A stretch of 64,000 nt of DNA from NCBI GenBank assembly GCA_031411995.1, contig JANOCD010000049.1:1-64000 (forward strand), written 5' to 3'. The notes under the pieces are model-generated. The model saw nothing but the letters and a program-made list of their open reading frames with translations, did not search any database and had not been told where the DNA came from. Positions 8,572-15,680 of the stretch are shown one piece after another. A program made the position numbers and the translations under genes. Within the stretch, counting starts at the first letter, position 1; every line of letters starts with the position of its first letter. Source of the DNA: Rudanella sp031411995 (lineage in GTDB: Bacteria > Bacteroidota > Bacteroidia > Cytophagales > Spirosomataceae).

Positions 8572-9036
8572 GTGAACTATTGGCTCGTTAAATCGGAACC
8601 CGACCACTATGGTTGGCATCACTTCACGGCACAGGGCAGAGCCGTTTGGGATGGGGTCCGCAACTACCAGGCTCGCAATAACCTCAAAGCTATGCAGGAA
8701 GGTGATCAGGTGCTGTTTTATCACAGTGTCACTAAGCCGTGTGTGGTTGGGTTAGCAAAGGTTGTCCGCACGGCATACCCTGACCCGACGGTAGCCAATG
8801 ATCCGGCTCAGGCGAAGTTTGGCTGGGTTGTTGTGGAGTTAGAACCGATGGTGGCCTTTGCCCAAGCCGTTTCGCTGGCGCAAATAAAAGCCGAGCCGAT
8901 GCTGGCAACTATTGGCCTCATCAAACAGTCGCGGTTGTCGGTGATGCCGGTGAAGCCCGACGAGTTTGAACTGATTCTGACTATGGCCCGTGCCGACCAA
9001 AGGGATACGAAACAATGGATAGTGGACAATGGATAA
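8572..9036 (+). CDS. EVE domain-containing protein
   Basis: A 154-residue single-domain protein. The GTG at 8572 is the start because translation from it gives MNYWLVKSEPDHYGW, the canonical EVE N-terminus, followed by VWDGVRNYQARNNLKAM and DQVLFYHS. EVE is a PUA-like fold thought to bind modified bases in RNA or DNA. It is 3 bp after the DinB gene. The last residues (KQWIVDNG) are encoded by the left arm of a short inverted repeat, so the natural C-terminus may have been altered by that repeat. Confidence 0.92.
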   Translation: MNYWLVKSEPDHYGWHHFTAQGRAVWDGVRNYQARNNLKAMQEGDQVLFYHSVTKPCVVGLAKVVRTAYPDPTVANDPAQAKFGWVVVELEPMVAFAQAVSLAQIKAEPMLATIGLIKQSRLSVMPVKPDEFELILTMARADQRDTKQWIVDNG

Positions 9037-9118
9037 AGATGGGTACGAAATGGCCACGATGGAGTCAATTCCATTCCAGGTTCGTCGTACTATCCATTAT
9101 TCATTGTGCATTATCCAT
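9015..9118. repeat. Inverted repeat spanning EVE stop and next gene start
   Basis: The left arm (9015-9036, starting ATGGATAGTGGACAATGG) is an imperfect reverse complement of the right arm (9090-9118, ending GCATTATCCAT), with about 17 of 21 positions matching. The left arm codes the end of the EVE protein and the right arm codes part of the next protein's signal peptide (LSIIHCALSI). Confidence 0.6.
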
Positions 9119-10607
9119 TTCACTTTTTGCCCAGAGTGTACGCCGAATTGAGTTGCCTGCCCCCGCCAATAGTGAGTCGATCATTACGATCCCACTGGGT
9201 GACAAAGGCGTGTTGCTGCTCACCAAAACCGACCGTGTTGGTTATCAACTGACCAAATACAGTGCCGACCTCGACCGCGACTGGAGCCTGAGCGGTCAAC
9301 TCCCCGACAACCTCGACTATGTGGCCTCTACCTTCGACGGGCGGGGGGTGGTTTATCTTCTGTTTTCGAGTTATCGGTTGCCCGTTTGCCAGGTTGTGCG
9401 GGTCAGCACTGGCCCCGGATTCACTGAACGATTCAACCTCAACGTGGTCGAGCGGTTGCAGGTGACCCACTTCAAAACCCTGGGCGACGGTATTTTTATG
9501 GCCGGTGTTGTCGACGAAACACCCCTGTTATATCATAGCCACTTATCGCTTCGGCAGGCCCGGTTGCTGCCCGGTGGGGAGCGGGGCGCGGCTATTCAGT
9601 CGCTCGAAGTTGACTCCACTCATCAGCGCATAACGGCTTCATTTACCGTTCGGCGGGGCCGCGAGTTGACATTGGTGGCCAATGTATTTGATGAATATGG
9701 GCAGGATCAGGGCCATTCCATCGTTGAACCAGAACCCGATTACGCGCTGCTGAGTGGGCGGCTTTCCGTGCTCAACGATTCTACCCGGCTCGTGGTGGGC
9801 AACTACGGTTACCGGGCCATGCAGGCCAACGGGATAGCGGCTTCGCAGGGACTGTATCTGAGCAAAATAAGTGAGGGACAAGTTTCCCGGACAACGTATG
9901 TCAGTTTCACGGAATTTAAGAATTTCTTTCGCTACCTCGGCGAGCGGGAACAGGAGCGAATGGAACGCAAAGTCCAACGCCGAAAAGAGGCCGGTTCTGA
10001 TCTCAAGCTGAATTACAGGCTGTTAGTGCATGAGTTAGTACGCCACAACGATCAGTATGTGATTGTTGCCGAGGTATTCTACCCGGAGTTTCGGTATCAG
10101 AGTGCCTATCCCTACGGAGCCACGTCGTGGTATGGATGGCGATACTCACCCATGAGTTATTACAGCCTATATAATCCCTACATGTGGAACCCCTGGTATG
10201 GAGCACGCGGTCTCAGTCCCCAACAGGTATTTGATGGGTATGTGTATACCCACGCCGTTGTGGCTGGGTTCGACGCGGCTGGTAAATTGCTCTGGGACAA
10301 TTCGGTGGAGCTTGATGCCGAACGCAGCATCGACCTTCAGGAAAAAGTGCGGCTGGTGAAACAGGGTGACCAATTGGTGCTATACCACAGCCACAAAGGC
10401 CACATCCAACAAACCCTGATTCGCCCCAGTGGCATAGCCGAACTGAAACCCCAAATCGACATTACGCCCATTGTGGCCGATGCCCATACCCAACCCATGC
10501 TGACCGACGATGTCCGCTTCTGGCACGACCGCTATTTTCTGGCCTGGGGCTACCAAAAAACAGACGGTCGCAAAACAATTTTCTACCTCGATAAAATCAG
10601 TTTTTAG
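9039..10607 (+). CDS. Secreted hypothetical protein
   Basis: A 522-residue protein from ATG 9039 (MGTKWPRW); an in-frame ATG at 9015 lies inside the EVE gene and is less likely. A hydrophobic signal sequence (VVLSIIHCALSISLFAQS) ends near residue 33. The rest shows repeated beta-strand-rich units (GVLLLTKTD, GVVYLLFSSYR, DGIFMAGVVDE, TRLVVGNYG) like a propeller, and a Tyr/Trp/Pro-rich insert (YPYGATSWYGWRYSPMSYY) near 360. I do not recognise the family; similar Cytophagales proteins are annotated hypothetical. It ends 6 bp from the convergent SDR gene. Confidence 0.7.
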   Translation: MGTKWPRWSQFHSRFVVLSIIHCALSISLFAQSVRRIELPAPANSESIITIPLGDKGVLLLTKTDRVGYQLTKYSADLDRDWSLSGQLPDNLDYVASTFDGRGVVYLLFSSYRLPVCQVVRVSTGPGFTERFNLNVVERLQVTHFKTLGDGIFMAGVVDETPLLYHSHLSLRQARLLPGGERGAAIQSLEVDSTHQRITASFTVRRGRELTLVANVFDEYGQDQGHSIVEPEPDYALLSGRLSVLNDSTRLVVGNYGYRAMQANGIAASQGLYLSKISEGQVSRTTYVSFTEFKNFFRYLGEREQERMERKVQRRKEAGSDLKLNYRLLVHELVRHNDQYVIVAEVFYPEFRYQSAYPYGATSWYGWRYSPMSYYSLYNPYMWNPWYGARGLSPQQVFDGYVYTHAVVAGFDAAGKLLWDNSVELDAERSIDLQEKVRLVKQGDQLVLYHSHKGHIQQTLIRPSGIAELKPQIDITPIVADAHTQPMLTDDVRFWHDRYFLAWGYQKTDGRKTIFYLDKISF

Positions 10608-10613
10608 GCTGGA

Positions 10614-11381
10614 CTACTTCCGAACAATCGTGGTGGCTGCTGCCTGCGCTGCGGCCAGAATTGTTATGTCGGCAATAGTCACGTTGGCGGGTGCCGTTAC
10701 GGCATACAGAATCGAGTCGGCAATATCTTTTGCGGTAAGCGGGTCGAAACCCTCGTAAACCTTGCTGGCGCGAGTTTCATCTCCTTTGAAACGCACTACG
10801 GAAAACTCGGTTTCAACGGCTCCCGGCGCAATGTTGGTTACTTTGATGCCGTGTTGAGTCAGGTCTAAACGCATTCCGGTGCTGAGAGCTTCCACGGCGG
10901 CTTTGCTGGCGCAATACACGGCTCCGTTGGCGTAGGTCTGCTTGCCTGCAATAGAACTGAGGTTCACGATATGGCCCCGTTGCCGCGCCACCATACCCGG
11001 AATCACCGTCTTCGAAACATACAGAAGCCCCTGCACATTGCCATCGATCATCTGATCCCAGTCGGCTACCTCGCCATCCTGAATGGGTGACATCCCGTGG
11101 GCATTACCCGCGTTGTTCACCAAAATATCGACCATTGGATGGCCATCCTGTTGCCACTCAGCGGGGAGCGACGCAATGGCATCGGCTACAGCTTTGGAGT
11201 CGCGCACATCGAAGGTTAAGGTCGTTACAGCCGTCGATTGGCTCAGTTCGGTCTGAACCTCGGCGAGCCGGTCTGTTCGGCGGCCACACAGAATGAGACG
11301 GTAGCCGAGAGCGGCAAAAGCGTCGGCAGTGGCGCGGCCAATGCCGGACGTAGCACCGGTAATAAGCGCAGTACGGGTCAT
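10614..11381 (-). CDS. SDR family NAD(P)-dependent oxidoreductase (YdfG-like)
   Basis: A 255-residue classical short-chain dehydrogenase. The cofactor motif TGATSGIG is at residues 8-15, NNAG near 90, the catalytic Ser in NLSSIAG near 143 and YCASK (Tyr and Lys) near 156-160; after it comes IAPGAVETEF. The CGRRTDRL after beta-2 suggests NADP(H). The sequence is closest in style to YdfG-like 3-hydroxy acid or serine dehydrogenases, but substrate cannot be read from sequence. Single gene, with its own promoter upstream. Confidence 0.9.
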   Translation of the reverse strand: MTRTALITGATSGIGRATADAFAALGYRLILCGRRTDRLAEVQTELSQSTAVTTLTFDVRDSKAVADAIASLPAEWQQDGHPMVDILVNNAGNAHGMSPIQDGEVADWDQMIDGNVQGLLYVSKTVIPGMVARQRGHIVNLSSIAGKQTYANGAVYCASKAAVEALSTGMRLDLTQHGIKVTNIAPGAVETEFSVVRFKGDETRASKVYEGFDPLTAKDIADSILYAVTAPANVTIADITILAAAQAAATTIVRK

Positions 11382-11402
11382 AATGAAAATTTGTTAGTAG
11401 CC

Positions 11403-11435
11403 CAAAACTACAACCAATATCCAGTTTGGCCCAAA
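11403..11435 (-). promoter_or_regulatory. Promoter for the SDR gene
   Basis: On the minus strand, TTTG (complement of 11432-11435) and TAGTTTTG (complement of 11403-11410) are 21 bp apart, a good match to the Bacteroidota -33/-7 pattern, and the start codon is about 20 bp downstream. Confidence 0.55.
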
Positions 11436-11556
11436 AATTGCAAGCTATAACTTACTCCTGTTACCACAAGACTAGCCCGAAACGACTAAGAGGAGAAACA
11501 GACTCAATCGACCAGAACTATGAATACACCCATTTACTCTAACCCATTCATTCGTT

Positions 11557-12525
11557 ATGATTCCTGAATTTTCGGTTGTGGTGCCAACGTGCAAACAACC
11601 GAACCATCTCCTGAAATGTCTTGACGCATTGAGCCGTCAGAAACTGCCCCATTACCAGTTTGAAATTATTGTAGTAGACGATGCCAACGACCGGGCTACG
11701 GAAGCTACCGTTCGGAATTTTACACAGGTTTTCGGTATTGAGGCCCGTTATCTGAGCCAACCCAAACGAATGGGACTGGCCGCTGCCCGAAACCGGGGCT
11801 GGCAGGCAGCCCGCGGCCGAATTGTGGCCTTCACCGACGATGATTGCCAACCCCAGCCCGACTGGCTTACGTCGGCGTATGCCTGCTTCAAACGGGGTGC
11901 TCAGGTGGTTTCGGGACAGTTACGGATTCCGCTGGTCAATCGCCCTTCGCCTTACGAACATGCCCCATTATTCACGGAGAGTGCCGATTTTACGGCGGCC
12001 AACTGCTTTTGTCTACGTTCGGCGATTCATCGGGCGGGTGGTTTTTCGGAAGAATTCTCGATTACCTGGCACGAAGACAGCGACTTGCAATTCAGACTGA
12101 TTCGGAAAGGAATACCCGTTACAAAGTGCCCCGAAGCGGTGGTGTTGCATCCACGAGAACAAGCTGAAACCATATTGCAGGAAGAACGGCGGAAGTTGGA
12201 CGACGCGCTTTTATACAAACGTCACCCCGATCTGTTTCGGCAGCGGGTGCCACAGTATCGGGCCTTGATGGCTCAATATGCAGGCTCAGTGCTGGGATTG
12301 TCGGCGGCTTTTGCGGGTGCATTAACTGGCCACTTTTCGCTGGCATTGATAGCATTTGGCCTATGGGCTTTTTTAACGTTCGACTTGTTTTGGAAACGGC
12401 TACCTGCCGGACCCGTCACAGTGGATGGTCTTAAACAAACCGCAGCGATGGCTGTTGCCATGCCGTTTCTATCACTCTACTGGCGATTACACGGAGTTGT
12501 CAAATACCGGGTTCTATACCTCTAA
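11557..12525 (+). CDS. Family 2 glycosyltransferase, membrane-associated
   Basis: A 322-residue GT-A fold transferase. SVVVPTCKQPNHLLKCLDAL at the N-terminus, VVDDAND (about 39-45), the metal-binding FTDDDC (Asp 94-96) and WHEDSDLQFRL near 170 mark GT2. Two or three hydrophobic segments follow (about 235-275 and near 300), anchoring it to the inner membrane. Donor and acceptor are not known. It is an orphan with no other polysaccharide genes beside it, so it may modify a surface glycan or lipid made elsewhere. Confidence 0.88.
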   Translation: MIPEFSVVVPTCKQPNHLLKCLDALSRQKLPHYQFEIIVVDDANDRATEATVRNFTQVFGIEARYLSQPKRMGLAAARNRGWQAARGRIVAFTDDDCQPQPDWLTSAYACFKRGAQVVSGQLRIPLVNRPSPYEHAPLFTESADFTAANCFCLRSAIHRAGGFSEEFSITWHEDSDLQFRLIRKGIPVTKCPEAVVLHPREQAETILQEERRKLDDALLYKRHPDLFRQRVPQYRALMAQYAGSVLGLSAAFAGALTGHFSLALIAFGLWAFLTFDLFWKRLPAGPVTVDGLKQTAAMAVAMPFLSLYWRLHGVVKYRVLYL

Positions 12526-12600
12526 GTATCAAGGAAGTGTGGCGAGTTTTCCCCTATTTATAGGTATTCATACACACTTATAATAATTTAAACATATATA

Positions 12601-12651
12601 AAAATCTCCGCTATTGACCGTTCGATAAAAACAGTCATTAGCGGAGATTTT
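12601..12651. terminator. Bidirectional terminator between GT2 and bacilliredoxin genes
   Basis: AAAATCTCCGCT (12601-12612) pairs exactly with AGCGGAGATTTT (12640-12651), with an inner ATTGAC/GTCATT partial stem. A/T runs flank both sides, so it can end both convergent transcripts. Confidence 0.8.
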
Positions 12652-12665
12652 TATTAGTTGAAATC

Positions 12666-13097
12666 TTAAGCCTGTTGTGGCTCGCAGAATTCCTGGAAGG
12701 CCAATTCTAAATGCTGGGCAATCATTTGTGCCGAACGACCTTCGATGTGGTGCCGCTCGATGAAATGAACCAGGTCGCCATCTTTGAAAATGGCAATGGC
12801 AGGCGACGATGGAGGGTAGGGGAGCAGGTATTCCCGCATCCGGGCCGTGGCTTCCACATCGCCACCAGCAAACACTGTGGCCAATTTGTCGGGCTTGATG
12901 CTACTGGTTGCCAGGGCTGTTTTCACCGCCGGACGGGCTGCACCAGCCGCGCAACCGCATACCGAATTAACCATAACCAGCATGGTGCCTTCGGCATTGT
13001 TCATTGCATTGTCAACTTCCTGAGCAGTAGTCAGTTCCTGAAAACCGACGCTCGTAAGGTCCTCGCGCATCGGGACCAGTAAGTGAGGAGGATACAT
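12666..13097 (-). CDS. BrxA/BrxB family bacilliredoxin
   Basis: A 143-residue thioredoxin-fold protein of YphP/YqiW type. The start MYPPHLLVPMREDL and the CGC active site in NSVCGCAAGAARP near residue 48-50 are diagnostic. Bacilliredoxins remove bacillithiol from mixed disulfides on proteins, so the cell probably makes bacillithiol. It is the last gene of a leftward run with a DUF59 SUF protein, sufE and sufS, which fits repair of thiolated iron-sulfur assembly proteins; this link is inference from position. Confidence 0.93.
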   Translation of the reverse strand: MYPPHLLVPMREDLTSVGFQELTTAQEVDNAMNNAEGTMLVMVNSVCGCAAGAARPAVKTALATSSIKPDKLATVFAGGDVEATARMREYLLPYPPSSPAIAIFKDGDLVHFIERHHIEGRSAQMIAQHLELAFQEFCEPQQA

Positions 13098-13114
13098 TTT
13101 TTTAATGGTATTTA

Positions 13115-13441
13115 TTACATGAAACCCAATTCTAATTTGGCTACTTCCGACATCATTTCGGTGGTGTAGGGCGGGTCAAAGGTAAGCTCAACGCTCACAT
13201 CGTTCACACCTTCTACTTCCCGAACTTTCTGCTCGATCTCGCCCGGAATTTCACCCGCCGATGGGCAGGAGGGCGAGGTCAGCGTCATCAGAATATACAC
13301 ATTATTGACGGGAAAGATCTTGATCTCGTAGATCAGTCCCAGTTCATACACGTCCACCGGAATTTCGGGGTCATACACGCTTTTGAGAGCCAGTACGACC
13401 TGTTCTTTCATTTCGGTTTCGGTAAGTGTCGATACAGACAT
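13115..13441 (-). CDS. SUF system MIP18/DUF59 protein (SufT-like)
   Basis: A 108-residue protein of the DUF59/MIP18 family. SVYDPEIPVDVYELGLIYEI near residues 20-40, LTSPSCPSAGEIP with the conserved Cys near 59, and VELTFDPPYTTEMM near 83 are all family motifs. Members help mature iron-sulfur proteins (SufT in bacteria, MIP18 in eukaryotes). The position between sufE and bacilliredoxin supports this. The gap to sufE is 15 bp, so they share an mRNA. Confidence 0.92.
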   Translation of the reverse strand: MSVSTLTETEMKEQVVLALKSVYDPEIPVDVYELGLIYEIKIFPVNNVYILMTLTSPSCPSAGEIPGEIEQKVREVEGVNDVSVELTFDPPYTTEMMSEVAKLELGFM

Positions 13442-13456
13442 TTCTTTCTTGTTTAT

Positions 13457-13885
13457 TTATTGGTTAACGACAGCGTACTCCCGTCCATACTGTTTCATGC
13501 GCTGCAGCATAGAGGCCAGCCCCCCTGCCCGTCGCGAGGTTACGAGATTTCCCATGCCCACGCGCTCAATAAAATACAGATCGGCGTTGGCGATGGCTTC
13601 CGGCTTTTCGTCGGACAACACCCGGATCAACAAGCTGATCAAACCCTTGGAGATTTGAGCCGTCTGTTCGGCATCACCGTAAAAATGAACGCTATCTCCT
13701 TGGTGTTCAGCTCCTAGCCACACTTTTGACTGGCAACCCATAATCCGGTTCTCGTCAATTATGTATTTCTCTGGCATAGGCGGGAGCTTTTTGCCGAGGT
13801 CAATTATGTATTGCGTCTTGTCGAGTTGATCGTCAAAAAGGTCAAACTCTTCGATAATCTCGTCTTGTTTTTCGTTGATCGTCAT
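13457..13885 (-). CDS. sufE: SufE family sulfur acceptor
   Basis: A 142-residue SufE. It takes the persulfide from the SufS cysteine desulfurase. The catalytic Cys is in RIMGCQSKVWLG near residue 51; DKTQYIIDLGKKLPP and the C-terminal RRAGGLASMLQRMK are also typical. Its start codon is 3 bp after the stop of a RelE-type toxin, itself downstream of sufS, so sufE expression seems coupled to the toxin-antitoxin transcript. No SufBCD genes are in this window. Confidence 0.94.
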   Translation of the reverse strand: MTINEKQDEIIEEFDLFDDQLDKTQYIIDLGKKLPPMPEKYIIDENRIMGCQSKVWLGAEHQGDSVHFYGDAEQTAQISKGLISLLIRVLSDEKPEAIANADLYFIERVGMGNLVTSRRAGGLASMLQRMKQYGREYAVVNQ

Positions 13886-13888
13886 TGC

Positions 13889-14182
13889 TCAAATCTTGCC
13901 AAGAGGTCTTGCCATCGGGCGTACAGCCAGAACAACAATTTTGTTGTCCCTATATTGGTAAACCAGACGGTAACTCCCAACAAATACTTCACGTACTGTA
14001 GTCATTTGAATGTCTGGCACCATTCGTCCCATTTCAGGAAATGCCAATAAGTCATTTACTTTTTTCACAACCTCATTTGACCAATGTTCAGCATAGTCTA
14101 CCGAACGGTCATAATGGTAATTGTATATGTCTCGAACTTCCTCTTTCGCACTGTCTTCCCATTGCAAACCTATTTGCGCCAT
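13889..14182 (-). CDS. RelE/ParE family toxin
   Basis: A 97-residue protein with the ParE/RelE fold pattern: WEDSAKEEVRDIYNYHYDRS at the start, a central helix, FPEMGRMVPDI near residue 53, VREVFVGSYRLVYQYRDNKIVVLAVRPMARPL at the end. The conserved GxMVP and YRLVY strings are typical of the family. Members are mRNA interferases or gyrase poisons. It overlaps the upstream small antitoxin-like gene by 13 bp, the usual layout. It sits inside the suf run between sufS and sufE. Confidence 0.85.
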   Translation of the reverse strand: MAQIGLQWEDSAKEEVRDIYNYHYDRSVDYAEHWSNEVVKKVNDLLAFPEMGRMVPDIQMTTVREVFVGSYRLVYQYRDNKIVVLAVRPMARPLGKI

Positions 14183-14379
14183 GATTTCATTTCTTCCAAA
14201 AATGTTTCATGATCGGTTACATTGCCTGCCTCAGCACTTTGAATGCGGTGTTCAATAAGCTTATTGAAAAGAATTTGCTCGATTTGCTCAATCAGTTTAG
14301 CTGCCGAAACTTCATCAGGGAGGCCCTGAAAACTTTCGATCACTTTATTCTTGTTCAATAAAAGGTCAGTAGTTGTCAT
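14170..14379 (-). CDS. Antitoxin-like small protein
   Basis: A 69-residue acidic protein, mostly helical (LIEQIEQILFNKLIEHRIQSAEAG), ending EEMKSWRK. It overlaps the start of the RelE-type toxin gene by 13 bp, so it is almost certainly the cognate antitoxin; similar short helical antitoxins lacking a clear DNA-binding domain accompany ParE toxins in Bacteroidota. It lies 13 bp after sufS. Without a clear HTH or ribbon-helix-helix it may not autoregulate and may depend on the suf promoter. Confidence 0.75.
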   Translation of the reverse strand: MTTTDLLLNKNKVIESFQGLPDEVSAAKLIEQIEQILFNKLIEHRIQSAEAGNVTDHETFLEEMKSWRK

Positions 14380-14392
14380 CGGAATAAAAAAT

Positions 14393-15628
14393 TTACGCCA
14401 TCATTTTCTGCACCCGTTGAATACCCTGCACAAGCCGGTCGATCTCGTCTTTGGTGTTATAAACCGCAAACGAGGCCCGTGTGGTTCCGGCGAGACCCAA
14501 TCGCTGCATCAGGGGTTGCGTGCAATGATGCCCCGTTCGGACGGCAATCCCCAACTGATCCAGAATTACGCCCGTGTCCTGGTGGTGAATGCCTTCCAGT
14601 ACAAACGAAACGACCCCGATTTTTTCTTTGGCCTGCCCCACAATCCGCAAGCCTTTCAGGTCGCTCAGTTGCTCGGTGGCATACAGCAGCAACTCGTGTT
14701 CGTGGGCAGCAATGTTTTCTTTGCCCAGCGATTCCATGTATTCGAGGGCAGTTTTCACCGCCACCACATCGGCAATATTGGGCGTGCCAGCCTCGAACTT
14801 ATAGGGGAGGTCATTGTAAGTAGTTTTGGCAAACGTAACCTCCTTAATCATCTCACCACCACCGCGATAGGGTGGCATGGCGTTCAGAATGTCTTTCTTG
14901 CCGTATAACACGCCCATACCCGTAGGGCCGTAGAGTTTGTGGGCCGAAAAAACGTAAAAATCGCAGTCTAATTCCTGCACGTCGAGGTTGAGGTGTGAAC
15001 TCGCCTGCGCCCCGTCGATGAGCACCACGGCCCCCACGCGGTGGGCCATGTCGATGATCGTTTTGACCGGGTTTATGGTGCCAAGCGAATTTGAAACATG
15101 AACCACCGACACAATTTTGACGCGCTCCGACAGCATTTTTTCGTAGTCATCAATCAGCAACTCGCCCTCGTCGTTAATGGGGATCACCTTCAGAACGCAG
15201 CCTTTTTCCTCACACAGCATTTGCCAGGGGACAATGTTGGAGTGGTGTTCGAGGGTCGAAATAATGATCTCGTCGCCCTCTTTCAGGAACTTACGTCCGT
15301 AGGTTTGGGCCACGAGGTTGATTCCGTCGGTAGTGCCGTAGGTGAAGATGATTTCTTCGAGGTGCTGGGCGTTCAGGAATCCCTGAATCTTTTGGCGCGA
15401 GGCTTCAAAATCGTGCGTGGCCCGCTCGGCAAGGGTATGAATTCCCCGGTGAATGTTCGCGTTATCGTGTTCGTAATAGTGAGCCAGTGCGTTCAGAACG
15501 GGGATTGGTTTCTGGTTGGTGGCCGCATTATCAAAATAAACCAAAGGTTTTCCATTGACCATTTGGTCGAGGATCGGGAAGTCCTGGCGAACACGCTGTA
15601 TATCAATCGGGGCAAGTACGGATTGCAT
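14393..15628 (-). CDS. sufS: SufS family cysteine desulfurase
   Basis: A 411-residue PLP enzyme that removes sulfur from cysteine for iron-sulfur assembly. The PLP Lys is in FSAHKLYGPTGMGVLYG near residue 231, the substrate persulfide Cys in RTGHHCTQPLM near 370, and the N-terminus QRVRQDFPILDQMVNGKPLVYFDNAA is typical of SufS rather than NifS/IscS. It opens the compact part of a leftward run: antitoxin, toxin, sufE, DUF59 protein, bacilliredoxin. Confidence 0.96.
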   Translation of the reverse strand: MQSVLAPIDIQRVRQDFPILDQMVNGKPLVYFDNAATNQKPIPVLNALAHYYEHDNANIHRGIHTLAERATHDFEASRQKIQGFLNAQHLEEIIFTYGTTDGINLVAQTYGRKFLKEGDEIIISTLEHHSNIVPWQMLCEEKGCVLKVIPINDEGELLIDDYEKMLSERVKIVSVVHVSNSLGTINPVKTIIDMAHRVGAVVLIDGAQASSHLNLDVQELDCDFYVFSAHKLYGPTGMGVLYGKKDILNAMPPYRGGGEMIKEVTFAKTTYNDLPYKFEAGTPNIADVVAVKTALEYMESLGKENIAAHEHELLLYATEQLSDLKGLRIVGQAKEKIGVVSFVLEGIHHQDTGVILDQLGIAVRTGHHCTQPLMQRLGLAGTTRASFAVYNTKDEIDRLVQGIQRVQKMMA

Positions 15629-15680
15629 AAGAAATGGAGTATTGTCTCAAATTTACAACAAAATGAGCGCGGGATTGGTG

